Assembly (NCBI GenBank): GCA_964342855.1
Contig: CAYFIB010000023.1
Coordinates: 1 to 44,912 of the forward strand
Source of the DNA: JBCBJX01 sp964342855
GTDB taxonomy: Bacteria > Pseudomonadota > Alphaproteobacteria > Caulobacterales > Parvularculaceae
DNA: 44,912 bases
Direction of reading: 5' to 3'
The first letter of the stretch is position 1, and every line of letters begins with the position of its first letter. The translations under genes and the position numbers were made by a program. The notes beneath the pieces are model-generated. The model searched no databases. It saw only the letters and a list, made by a program, of their open reading frames with translations, and had not been told where the DNA came from. Below, in pieces: positions 36,871-44,639 of the stretch.

Positions 36871-37197
36871 ATGACGGACATCCGCCTTCTCTACGTCACC
36901 ACGCCCGATGAGGAAACGGCCCGCCGGATCGCCGAGGCGCTTGTCGAGGAACACCTCGCCGCGTGCGTCAACATTCTCGCCCCCATGCGGTCGGTCTACC
37001 GGTGGGAGGGGGTGATCGAGGACAGCGTCGAGACGCCGATGATCGTGAAGACGTCCGCCGCCAAAGCTGCGACGGCTCGGGACCGGGTTCTCGAGCTACA
37101 CCCGTACGAAACGCCCGCCATCATCGCGCTGGATGTTGAGGCAGGCGCATCGGCGCCCGCTTTTCTCCAGTGGATTGAGGATGAGACGCGCGGCTGA
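36871..37197 (+). CDS. cutA: Divalent-cation tolerance protein CutA
   Basis: 108 residues, normal CutA1 length. Signature segments are TTPDEETARRIAEALVEEHL, ACVNILAPMRSVYRWEG and LHPYETPAIIALDV. It forms very stable trimers; the link to copper tolerance is historical and its true role is unclear. The ATG at 36871 has no obvious Shine-Dalgarno sequence. It starts only 18 bases from the divergent queC start, so promoters of each gene must lie inside the other or the start region is shared. Confidence 0.94.
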   Translation: MTDIRLLYVTTPDEETARRIAEALVEEHLAACVNILAPMRSVYRWEGVIEDSVETPMIVKTSAAKAATARDRVLELHPYETPAIIALDVEAGASAPAFLQWIEDETRG

Positions 37198-37217
37198 GCC
37201 GCGCGTCCGGGGCTTCA

Positions 37218-37943
37218 TCACATATCCGCCGCAAGCGGACGAACGACGATCTCGTTGATATCAACATCGGCCGGCTGTTCGAGAGCGAAGCGGATTGCGC
37301 GGGCGATGGCGTCCGGCGTCAGCGATTTTTTGCGCCATTCGCTCAGTCCTGCCGCCGCTTCATCTACCGAGATATCGTGCCCGAGTTCTGTCTCGACCAC
37401 GCCGGGGGAGATGATCGTGGTACGGATGTCATCATGCTCCTGACGCAATCCCTCCGAGATCGCCCACACAGCATACTTGGTCGCGCAATAAACAGCCCCG
37501 GTCGGGGCCACCATATGCGCGCCAATCGAGGCGACGTTCACGAAGTGCCCGTCTTTCTGTGCGATAAACCGCGGGAGGAGCGAGGCGATCCCGTTCAGCA
37601 CGCCATGGACGTTCACGTCGATCATCTTCTTCCATTCGTCCCGCTTCAGAGCGGAAAGCCGCGATAGCGGCATGACGCCAGCGTTGTTCACGAGGACGTC
37701 GATGCGACCGAACTCTTTTTCAGCGGCATCGGCGAAAGCGTCGAAATCCTCCGCATTCGTAACGTCGAGCGTCTTCCAGGCGACGTTGGGGCCGTGTATC
37801 TTTGCGATGGCTTCGAGTCGATCGCCGCGTCGTGCGCCGATGAACAGGTTAGCGCCGGCGTCAGCCAGCTCAGCGACGGAGGCGGCGCCGATGCCGCTGG
37901 AGGCGCCGGTGATAAGGACGGTTTTTTCCTTCAGTCGAGACAT
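37218..37943 (-). CDS. Short-chain dehydrogenase/reductase
   Basis: 241 residues from the ATG at 37943, which follows AAGGAT. The NADP-binding loop is TGASSGIG, NNAG lies near residue 88, and the catalytic YxxxK is in YCATKYAVWAISE. It belongs to the classical SDR group; the substrate is unknown. It diverges from an AraC-type regulator, a frequent arrangement where the regulator controls the reductase. The intergenic region is 143 bases and contains several GATC-rich short repeats but no clear operator. Confidence 0.92.
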   Translation of the reverse strand: MSRLKEKTVLITGASSGIGAASVAELADAGANLFIGARRGDRLEAIAKIHGPNVAWKTLDVTNAEDFDAFADAAEKEFGRIDVLVNNAGVMPLSRLSALKRDEWKKMIDVNVHGVLNGIASLLPRFIAQKDGHFVNVASIGAHMVAPTGAVYCATKYAVWAISEGLRQEHDDIRTTIISPGVVETELGHDISVDEAAAGLSEWRKKSLTPDAIARAIRFALEQPADVDINEIVVRPLAADM

Positions 37944-38086
37944 GATCGATCCTTTCAAATGACCGATCCGGACATGGTCTGTCGGGCGCGCGCGCCGTTA
38001 TCGTGATCCCACGAGAAATTTGCACGATCGCCCGAAAGGCGGATCATCGACTTGCTGCGCGTAACCTGCTCTGGCCTAGTCGCCCC

Positions 38087-39004
38087 ATGGACCGCATCGC
38101 CGAATTCATCGCGCTCGCCAGCCGCCTTGCGCCCGTCTCGGGCGTGCATTCTACCTCAATCAGCCGTCTCGACCTCATCCGCGCGGAACAAACGACGACG
38201 GACCTACTGGCGGTGTATGAGGCGTCACTTTGTCTGATCATCCAAGGCGCGAAAACCGTCACGCTCGGCGGAGAGACGCTGTTCTATGACGCATCAAGCT
38301 ATCTCGTGGTCTCGGTCGATCTGCCCATCCTCGGCCGCATCGTCGAAGCGAGCCCTGAGGCGCCCTATCTCTGCGCCAAGATTGGTCTCGATCAGAAAAT
38401 CATCGCCGAACTCCTCATCGCCGATGACGCACCGCTTCCGACTTCGGAGGATCGAGCGCTTGCGGTCTATCCGAGCGATCCGGAACTGATTGACGCCGCA
38501 TTGCGCCTCGTCCGGCTTCTTGAGCAGCCTCAAAGCATCGCGACGCTCGCGCCGTTGATCGAACGGGAGATCCTCTACCGGCTGCTGTCCAGCCCATACG
38601 GAGCGACCCTGCGACGCATCGCGGTCGGCGAGAACAGGATCGGCAAGGTCAGCCGTGCGGTCGCCTGGATACGCGAGCGCTATCGCGCACCGTTCCGTGT
38701 CGATGAGGTCGCGGAAGCGGCGGGCATGAGCACCTCGTCTCTGCACGAACATTTCAAGGCGGTGACGACGATGACGCCGCTGGAATTTCAGAAGCAGCTG
38801 CGATTGCATGAGGCGCGCCGACTGATGCTATCTGAAGGGGCGAACGCCGGGACGGCGGGATTCGCGGTCGGCTATGAGAGCCCCTCCCAGTTCAGCCGCG
38901 AATACCGCCGTCTTTTCGGCGCGCCGCCGCGTCAGGACATCGAGCGCCTTCTGATTGCAGGCGAGTTTCTGACAACGATCGAGCCGACTGCAGCGTCGCT
39001 TTGA
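38087..39004 (+). CDS. AraC family transcriptional regulator
   Basis: 305 residues. The N-terminal half carries an AraC_N-type domain (LIIQGAKTVTLGGETLFYD, YLVVSVDLPILGRI). The C-terminal half has the two helix-turn-helix units of AraC (FRVDEVAEAAGMSTSSLHEH, and FAVGYESPSQFSREYRRLFG). The ATG at 38087 begins MDRIAEFIALASRL, the conserved start of this group; an earlier in-frame ATG adds a non-conserved stretch. The divergent SDR gene is the likely target. Cytoplasmic DNA-binding protein; the effector is unknown. Confidence 0.92.
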   Translation: MDRIAEFIALASRLAPVSGVHSTSISRLDLIRAEQTTTDLLAVYEASLCLIIQGAKTVTLGGETLFYDASSYLVVSVDLPILGRIVEASPEAPYLCAKIGLDQKIIAELLIADDAPLPTSEDRALAVYPSDPELIDAALRLVRLLEQPQSIATLAPLIEREILYRLLSSPYGATLRRIAVGENRIGKVSRAVAWIRERYRAPFRVDEVAEAAGMSTSSLHEHFKAVTTMTPLEFQKQLRLHEARRLMLSEGANAGTAGFAVGYESPSQFSREYRRLFGAPPRQDIERLLIAGEFLTTIEPTAASL

Positions 39005-39055
39005 AACGCGCGCCAGCGAGCGTCATGATCGCCGCATGTGACAGAGGAAGCGGAC

Positions 39056-39583
39056 ATGAAACTCTCGGAACTCACTCTTCCCGCCTACGCGCAAATGCTC
39101 GAAGCGCTTTCGGGGCAGCTCGTCAAAGCGCGCGAGGAGCGCGAGAGCGCGGGCGGCTCCGCGGACGACCTGCTGTCCGCCCGGCTCGCGCCCGACATGT
39201 TCCCTCTCGCCTCTCAAGTGCAGTTCGTCTGCATCCAGTCGGAAGAGCTGATGGCGCGCCTTGCGGGCGACAAAGCGCCGAGCGTCGAGCCGCCGCAGAC
39301 GCTGGCGGAGGCGCTCGACCTTCTGAAAACCACGATCACGCGACTGAAAGAAAATGCGGCGGAAGATCATGAGACGGATGAACATGCGCCCCTCGAACTT
39401 GCGCTGCCGCAAGGCCTCATTTTCGATTTCGATCTGGCGGAGTATGTCCGCAGCTGGTCGCAACCGCAGTTCTATTTCCATCTCGTGACGGCTTACGCGA
39501 TCCTGCGCAAAGAAGGCGTCGGCCTCGGCAAGCCTGACTACGTGCCGCACATGTTCCAGTTTCTGCGCAAAGATGCGAACTAG
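39056..39583 (+). CDS. DUF1993 domain-containing protein
   Basis: 175 residues. The pattern LTLPAYAQMLEALSGQLVKA, RLAPDMFPLASQVQFVCIQS and the closing FYFHLVTAYAILRKEGVGLGKPDY (split here as FYFHLVTAYAILRKEGV and GLGKPDY) is the DUF1993 family, related to the DinB four-helix fold. The function is unknown. GAGGAAG lies 5 bases before the ATG; an ATG-less extension upstream is not needed. No signal peptide. It is on the same strand as the AraC gene in front (51-base gap) and the GST gene behind (35-base gap). Confidence 0.88.
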   Translation: MKLSELTLPAYAQMLEALSGQLVKAREERESAGGSADDLLSARLAPDMFPLASQVQFVCIQSEELMARLAGDKAPSVEPPQTLAEALDLLKTTITRLKENAAEDHETDEHAPLELALPQGLIFDFDLAEYVRSWSQPQFYFHLVTAYAILRKEGVGLGKPDYVPHMFQFLRKDAN

Positions 39584-39618
39584 CGCCTGAGCGCCGCTGA
39601 CAGCGAGGAACCAACGCG

Positions 39619-40269
39619 ATGAAACTCTATGGCTACTGGCGTTCCGGCGCCTCCTATCGGCTCCGGTGCGCGCTCGCCCTGAAGGGGCTCGGCTACGATT
39701 ATGTCCCGGTTAATCTGGCGACGGGCGAACAGGACGAACCGGCCTATCAGGCGATCAATCCGCTCGGGCTTGTCCCGACGCTGGTCGCCGATGACGGGTT
39801 CTCGATGACGGGCTCGGAGTCCATCATTGAATGGCTGGAGGAGACCGTCCCGACGCCGCCCCTCCTCCCGAGCGCGCCGTCGGAGCGCCAGAAGGTCCGC
39901 TCATTCTGCCATGTGATCGGCGCCGGAGTGCAGCCTTACCATAATCTTCGTGTGCTGAACGCGCTGAAGGCCGGTTTTGGCGCGGACGACGCCGCAGCGA
40001 AAGCCTGGGCCGCGCGGTGGATCGCCGACGGCTTCACGGCGCTGGAGAAACGTCTTGAGGACGAACCCAATCGCGGCCCGTTCGCCTTCGGTTCAGAGCC
40101 GGGCGCCGCGGACTGCTATCTCGTCCCGCAGATTTACTCCGCAGACCGCTTCGGCGTCGACATGAACGACTTTCCGCTGTTGAAAGCCGTCGGCGAGGCG
40201 TGCGCGAAAGAAGAGCCGTTCAAGCTGGCGCGCCCCGACGCCCAGCCGGACGCGGCGCCCGCCAAATGA
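39619..40269 (+). CDS. Zeta-class glutathione S-transferase, maleylacetoacetate isomerase-like
   Basis: 216 residues. The N-terminal thioredoxin-like domain starts MKLYGYWRSGASYRLRCALA, with the serine-rich zeta motif in the form RSGASYRLR rather than the usual RSSASYRVR. The family isomerises maleylacetoacetate in tyrosine breakdown with glutathione as cofactor. NPLGLVPTLVADDG and GSESIIEWLEE complete the glutathione site. The C-terminal helical domain has NLRVLNAL and GAADCYLVPQIY. No other tyrosine-catabolism gene is nearby, so the actual substrate is uncertain. Good GAGGAA ribosome binding site. Confidence 0.88.
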   Translation: MKLYGYWRSGASYRLRCALALKGLGYDYVPVNLATGEQDEPAYQAINPLGLVPTLVADDGFSMTGSESIIEWLEETVPTPPLLPSAPSERQKVRSFCHVIGAGVQPYHNLRVLNALKAGFGADDAAAKAWAARWIADGFTALEKRLEDEPNRGPFAFGSEPGAADCYLVPQIYSADRFGVDMNDFPLLKAVGEACAKEEPFKLARPDAQPDAAPAK

Positions 40270-40283
40270 TTCGGAGAATTCCC

Positions 40284-40718
40284 ATGCGCATGTTCGCCCT
40301 TGTCGCCCTGTTGAGCGCCTGCGGCGGCGCGCCGGAGACCAATCCGCCAGAAACGGCGACAGAGGCGGAGGCCATGGCGGAAACGAGCGCTCCGACGCTT
40401 GACGGGCTCTGGCGCGTCACGGCGCTCGGCGAGCAGAGCTTTGAACCTTCCGAAAGGGCGACGATCGCGTTCAGCCCGGAGACGGGGCGCGTCGCAGGCG
40501 CGGCGTTCTGCAACCGCTATGCGGCGTCGTACGAGTTGAGCGGAGACGCCCTCTCGTTCGGCCCCGCCGTCGGCACGAAGCGCGGTTGCGCGCCGGAACT
40601 GATGGCTCTCGAGCGCACTTACCTTGAAGCCCTCTCCACGATCGACCGCATCGCAATCGATGGCGACACGATCACCCTGATGGCGAACGGCGCGCCGCTG
40701 ATCCGGGCGACACGCTGA
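40284..40718 (+). CDS. META domain lipoprotein (HslJ-like)
   Basis: 144 residues. A short signal sequence MRMFALVALLSAC ends in a lipobox Cys. After a Glu/Ala/Thr-rich linker, a META domain follows: LDGLWRVTALGE, AAFCNRYAASYELSGDALSFG, GCAPELMALERTYLEAL and ITLMANGAPLIR. The start at 40284 is preferred because GGAGA lies 8 bases upstream; an earlier ATG (40266) overlaps the GST stop codon and is the alternative. Likely an outer-membrane or periplasmic lipoprotein; the HslJ relative in E. coli is linked to novobiocin resistance. Confidence 0.88.
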   Translation: MRMFALVALLSACGGAPETNPPETATEAEAMAETSAPTLDGLWRVTALGEQSFEPSERATIAFSPETGRVAGAAFCNRYAASYELSGDALSFGPAVGTKRGCAPELMALERTYLEALSTIDRIAIDGDTITLMANGAPLIRATR

Positions 40719-40798
40719 GGACGCTGCGCCGGTCGCTTGACCGCACCGCAGCGCATCGCGCTTTCTGAGGCGAGAACACTCGCCTCAGGGACGCACCC

Positions 40799-41911
40799 AT
40801 GACCGAATTCAAAGCCCTCTTCTCGCCCTTCACCCTCAATGGCCTGGAGCTGCCGAACCGCATCGTCATGGCGCCCATGACGCGGTCTCACTCGCCGGAC
40901 CAGATCCCGACCGACGAGGTGGCGGGCTATTATCGGCGGCGCGCAGAAGGCGGCGTGGGGCTCATCATCTCCGAGGGGGTGACGCTGGAGGGCCTCGCCT
41001 CCACTTTCGACCATCGCGTGCCGAAAATGCACGGCGACGCGCCGCTTTCCGGCTGGCGCAAGGTCGTCGACGAAGTGCGCGCCGCGGGCGGCAAGATCTT
41101 CCCGCAGCTCTGGCATGTCGGCTCCATGCGCCGGGCGGACAAAACGCCCGCCCCCGAAGTCCCATCCGAGAGCCCGTCCGGCCTGTCGACGCCGGGCAAG
41201 AAGTTCGGCGAAGGCGTCACCGAGGAGCAGGCCGCCGACATCGTCCACCAGTTCGCCAAAGCCGCCGCCGCGGCCATGCAGGTCGGCTTTCACGGCATTG
41301 AGCTGCACGGCGCGCACGGCTACCTGATCGATCAGTTCTTCTGGGCGGGAACGAACGAGCGCGACGACAAGTATGGCGGCGACATGGTCGGCCGCACGCG
41401 CTTCGCGGTCGAGGTCATCAAGGCCGTCCGTGCGGAAATCGGCGACGATGTTCCGCTCATGCTCCGCTGGTCCCAATGGAAGCAGCAGGAATACACTGCC
41501 CGCCTCGCCGAAACGCCTGACGACCTCGCGAAGTTTCTGGAGCCGCTGACCGACGCCGGTCTCGACGCTTATCACTGCTCGCAACGGCGCTATTGGGAAC
41601 CGGAGTTCGAGGGCTCCGACCTCAACCTCGCCGGGTGGGTGAAGAAGCTGACGGGCCTGCCGACCGTCACCGTCGGCTCCATTGGCCTCGAAGTCGACTT
41701 CCTGCAGACGATTACGGGCGCGGTGTCGGAATCGACCCAGCGCAAGGGCGACATCGCCGACGTGGACAGACGGATCGCCGAAGGCGAGTTCGACCTCGCC
41801 GCCGTTGGCCGCGCCCTGCTTGGCAACCCGGACTGGGCCAACAAGGTGAAAGCCGGCGACCTCGAAGGCCTCGTGGACTACGAAAAGCGCCATCAGGAGG
41901 TGCTGGTCTGA
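40799..41911 (+). CDS. NADH:flavin oxidoreductase, Old Yellow Enzyme family
   Basis: 370 residues. An FMN-containing TIM barrel with NRIVMAPMTRSHSPD, IFPQLWHVGS, GFHGIELHGAHGYLIDQFF (the His pair that binds the substrate carbonyl) and DLAAVGRALLGNPDWANKV at the C-terminal phosphate site. The family reduces activated C=C bonds of enones and related electrophiles. The native substrate is unknown. It is the first gene of a three-gene operon: its TGA overlaps the next ATG by one base. Confidence 0.94.
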   Translation: MTEFKALFSPFTLNGLELPNRIVMAPMTRSHSPDQIPTDEVAGYYRRRAEGGVGLIISEGVTLEGLASTFDHRVPKMHGDAPLSGWRKVVDEVRAAGGKIFPQLWHVGSMRRADKTPAPEVPSESPSGLSTPGKKFGEGVTEEQAADIVHQFAKAAAAAMQVGFHGIELHGAHGYLIDQFFWAGTNERDDKYGGDMVGRTRFAVEVIKAVRAEIGDDVPLMLRWSQWKQQEYTARLAETPDDLAKFLEPLTDAGLDAYHCSQRRYWEPEFEGSDLNLAGWVKKLTGLPTVTVGSIGLEVDFLQTITGAVSESTQRKGDIADVDRRIAEGEFDLAAVGRALLGNPDWANKVKAGDLEGLVDYEKRHQEVLV

Positions 41912-42456
41912 TGCAGCCGCTCATCCTGCCATTCAACGGCAAGTCGCCACGGATTCATGAAACCGCCTTCATCGCGCCGGGCGCCGTCATCATCGGCGAC
42001 GTTGACGTCGAGGCCGAGGCGAGCATCTGGTACGGTTGCGTGCTGCGCGCCGATATGGGGCTCATCCGTGTCGGGAAAGGGTCGAACGTGCAGGACGGGT
42101 CGATCATCCACATCGACGCGCCAAGCCATGGCGGCACGCCGTGCCTCATCGGCGAGAACGTCCTTGTGGGCCATATGTGTATGCTGCACGGTTGCACGCT
42201 GGAGGACGGCGCCTTTGTCGGCATGAAGTCGACGGTGCTCGACGGCGCCGTCGTCGAAACTGGCGGCTTTCTCGCCGCAGGCGCCTTCCTCGGACCGGGA
42301 AAGCGTCTTCCGAAAGGCGAGATGTGGGGCGGCCTCCCGGCGAAAAAACTCCGTGATCTGCGCGAGGGCGAGGACAAGATGGCGCTTCTCGGCGCGGCTC
42401 ACTATGTCGAAGAAGGCCGCGCGCACGCCGAAGCGCTCAAAGCGCGCCGCTTATGA
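41911..42456 (+). CDS. Gamma carbonic anhydrase family protein
   Basis: 181 residues of left-handed beta-helix hexapeptide repeats. GSIIHIDAPSHGGTPCLIGE and NVLVGHMCMLHGCTL supply the three zinc-binding His, followed by GMKSTVLDGAVVE and LPKGEMWGGLPAKKLRDL. The family includes YrdA-type proteins; carbonic anhydrase activity is not established for many of them. It has TGATG overlap with the OYE gene in front and ATGA overlap with the MaoC-like gene behind, so the three are co-translated. Confidence 0.93.
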   Translation: MQPLILPFNGKSPRIHETAFIAPGAVIIGDVDVEAEASIWYGCVLRADMGLIRVGKGSNVQDGSIIHIDAPSHGGTPCLIGENVLVGHMCMLHGCTLEDGAFVGMKSTVLDGAVVETGGFLAAGAFLGPGKRLPKGEMWGGLPAKKLRDLREGEDKMALLGAAHYVEEGRAHAEALKARRL

Positions 42457-42887
42457 GCGCCCTGCCGTCGGTCGGCGACCGGATCGAAAAGCGTCTGCTC
42501 CTGTCAGCAGATGAGGTTCGCGCCGGCGCTGTGTCCGTCGGCGACGAAAACTCTGTGCATCACGAGGCGGAAGCGGCGGCGGCGGCGGGCCTCCCTTCCA
42601 TCATCGCCAGCGGCAGTCATGTTTTCGGGGTCTTCTCCGCGATGATCCCGAGCCATCTCATCCGATACGGCGCGATGCTTGGCGCGGAGATGGACGTCCG
42701 TTTCTCTGCGCCGATCTTTCCGGACACGCCCTATGACATGATCTGGACGATCGCCGAGCTCGCCGCGCGTAAGAACGGAAACTCTTATGACGTCCGATTG
42801 ACGGGCGAAATCCACTCCGCTGAGAATGAGCGACCGCTCGTCACGGCCAACGCTCGCGGGGTTCTTTTCCCGACCACGGCTAGCTGA
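42453..42887 (+). CDS. MaoC-like hot-dog dehydratase
   Basis: 144 residues. The R-hydratase motif appears as VSVGDENSVHHEAEAAAAAG, with the catalytic Asp and His pair in the GDxNxxH arrangement, followed by IIASGSHVFGVFSAMI. Members hydrate enoyl-CoA or similar thioesters. Together with the OYE-like reductase it suggests a small module acting on unsaturated acyl or carbonyl compounds, which is inference. It ends 42 bases from the convergent small gene. Confidence 0.87.
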   Translation: MSALPSVGDRIEKRLLLSADEVRAGAVSVGDENSVHHEAEAAAAAGLPSIIASGSHVFGVFSAMIPSHLIRYGAMLGAEMDVRFSAPIFPDTPYDMIWTIAELAARKNGNSYDVRLTGEIHSAENERPLVTANARGVLFPTTAS

Positions 42888-42929
42888 CAGGCGCGAACTA
42901 CTGAAGTCGCCGCGTCAACAGCCAGAACA

Positions 42930-43175
42930 TCACGCCGGGTGAAATACCCCTTCTTCTCTCACGTCTTCAACGCCTTCGATGCGTCGTAGCTTTGGCAATA
43001 GTCGGACCGGAGCCGCCCCAGCGATGACGCCAGCGAGGCGCATGACGTCTTCCACAGCGACGCCGGACGTCTCCACCTGCCGCGTAACGGAGTCGACATC
43101 AGCAACTCCCTCGTCAGTCAGCGATATGAGAACCTTCACCGTTTCGTCAGGGGACGATTTTTGTCGGTGAGACAT
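42930..43175 (-). CDS. Small protein resembling a free subtilase inhibitor/propeptide
   Basis: 81 residues without signal peptide. The pattern VKVLISLTDEGVADVDSVTR, GVAVEDVMRLAGVIAGAAPV and LRRIEGVEDVREEGVF alternates strand and helix like the I9 propeptide fold of subtilases, where such a domain folds and inhibits the protease. It is encoded directly behind a subtilase on the same strand (78-base gap), so it may serve as inhibitor or folding helper in trans. AGGAG lies 7 bases before the ATG. The fold assignment is by pattern, not by a search. Confidence 0.75.
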   Translation of the reverse strand: MSHRQKSSPDETVKVLISLTDEGVADVDSVTRQVETSGVAVEDVMRLAGVIAGAAPVRLLPKLRRIEGVEDVREEGVFHPA

Positions 43176-43253
43176 CGGGGGGCTCCTGGTGCGTAGATTT
43201 CACTCAGAACGAGCGTGGGACATAATGCTTTTCGCGCAAATTTCAATCTAAAG

Positions 43254-44561
43254 TCAATAATGCGGCGCGCGAGCGAGACCGGCGCCGTAGTCTGACGGGT
43301 CCCCAAGCCGACTCGCCAGCTCCGCCAACGCAGACCGCAGCGCCTGACCTCTCAACTCCGATCTCAGTTCCTTCAGCAGCGCAGCAAGGCCTGCGACGAT
43401 GGGGGTCGCCATGCTGGTCCCGCTGAGCCGAACGAAGCGTCCCGGATGCGGCTCCGCCGACAGGATCGAGACGCCGGGCGCGACGATATCCAGCCCGCCG
43501 CCCGCCGAGTTCACCGCGCCATTGGAGAACATGGCGACAGCCAGCGTTGAATCGACCGCGCCGACCGCCATGGCGAGCGGGTCGTTCGCGGGCGAACTGA
43601 CGGGATTGACGAAACTCGGTCGAAAGCTGTCGTTGCCCGCCGCTGCAACGATTAGAACACCCCGTTTTTCAGCGGCTTCAAACAGCCTCCGGTACCCGCT
43701 TGCCGGGCCTTCGCCGTCTGATACGCGCCGGCCCAGCGACATGGATATGACGTCGCATCCGCGTTCGATCGCCCATTCCATGCCCTGAATGATCTGGCGC
43801 TCTTTTCCGTGTCCGGAATTGGAGAGGACTTTCCCGACAAACAGGTCCGCGCCGGGCGCGACGCCGAAGCGCGGCGCGCCGACGACACTTTCCCCCGCCA
43901 CCAGACCGCAGCAATGGGTGCCATGTCCGTTGCCGTCATCAATTGTTTCGCGAGGAACGAAGGAGCGATGGTCAGCGATCCGATGACGGAGCGACGGATG
44001 CGACAGGTCGACGCCGGTATCGAGCACGGCGACGCTGACGCCGCGCCCTGTCGCCCCGTTTCCAACTGCGCCGACCGCATGAATGGCCCAGGTCGCCGCG
44101 GCGTCGTCCTCGATCTGATCCGGCGTCGGCCGCAAACTGCGCTGCACGCCTTCGAGATCGCCGGGCCGTAGTCGGTCCAGCAGCAACTCCAGACCACGCC
44201 GCGCCCAGTCCCGTACTTCCACGTCGAACTGATTGTCATCGACCGCCATATCCGAGCGCGAGACCCAGAATTCCGGCCTGCTGTCCGCAACGCCATTGAG
44301 CGAGCGCGCCGTTTGAACGATCGATGTGAGCGCGGTCGCGTCCTTCTCGCGCGGTTCGAGGACAGCGACTCCAAACTCGGGAAAAACGACCGATCCTATA
44401 TCGGCGCCAACCGACCCGCCGCCGCCCATGGCCGCCAAAAAACCAGCCTGCGCGGCCTCGAACGCCAATCTTTCCGGGTTGGCGTCGTTTTCCAGTTCGA
44501 CGACGACGGCCCCGGTCGGGCGGGGTTGAAACGCCGAGCCGCCCAGCACTTCTCGTGACAT
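43254..44561 (-). CDS. S8 family serine peptidase (subtilase)
   Basis: 435 residues from the ATG at 44561; a TTG further upstream is the alternative. The catalytic triad is visible: D181 in VAVLDTGVDLSHPS, H213 in GNGHGTHCCGLVAG, and S383 in RLSGTSMATPIVAG, with the oxyanion Asn at N310 (AAAGNDS). There is no signal peptide, so the enzyme looks cytoplasmic or exported by another route. The first 160 residues are not part of the protease fold; the section up to residue 100 (ending NGVADSRPEFWV) may act as its own propeptide. A small inhibitor-like gene follows. The leader carries a perfect hairpin that contains the ribosome binding site. Confidence 0.93.
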   Translation of the reverse strand: MSREVLGGSAFQPRPTGAVVVELENDANPERLAFEAAQAGFLAAMGGGGSVGADIGSVVFPEFGVAVLEPREKDATALTSIVQTARSLNGVADSRPEFWVSRSDMAVDDNQFDVEVRDWARRGLELLLDRLRPGDLEGVQRSLRPTPDQIEDDAAATWAIHAVGAVGNGATGRGVSVAVLDTGVDLSHPSLRHRIADHRSFVPRETIDDGNGHGTHCCGLVAGESVVGAPRFGVAPGADLFVGKVLSNSGHGKERQIIQGMEWAIERGCDVISMSLGRRVSDGEGPASGYRRLFEAAEKRGVLIVAAAGNDSFRPSFVNPVSSPANDPLAMAVGAVDSTLAVAMFSNGAVNSAGGGLDIVAPGVSILSAEPHPGRFVRLSGTSMATPIVAGLAALLKELRSELRGQALRSALAELASRLGDPSDYGAGLARAPHY

Positions 44562-44566
44562 GAAAC

Positions 44567-44591
44567 CCTCTCTCAAAATACCTGAGAGAGG
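44567..44591 (-). promoter_or_regulatory. Hairpin that contains the subtilase ribosome binding site
   Basis: CCTCTCTCA (44567-44575) and TGAGAGAGG (44583-44591) form a perfect 9-bp stem with a 7-nt loop. In the transcript the 3' arm, TGAGAGAGG, is the only Shine-Dalgarno-like sequence and lies 5 bases before the ATG, so the fold would hide it. It may equally be a DNA operator. Confidence 0.55.
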
Positions 44592-44639
44592 TTAGCACGC
44601 TCTTAGGTTTAATCAACCGACGCGAGAATCGCCTTTTCG

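Noticed and set aside
40619..41893. A 424-codon open frame antisense to the OYE gene
   Set aside because: The plus strand encodes an unmistakable flavoprotein; the minus frame has no domain and no ribosome binding site.
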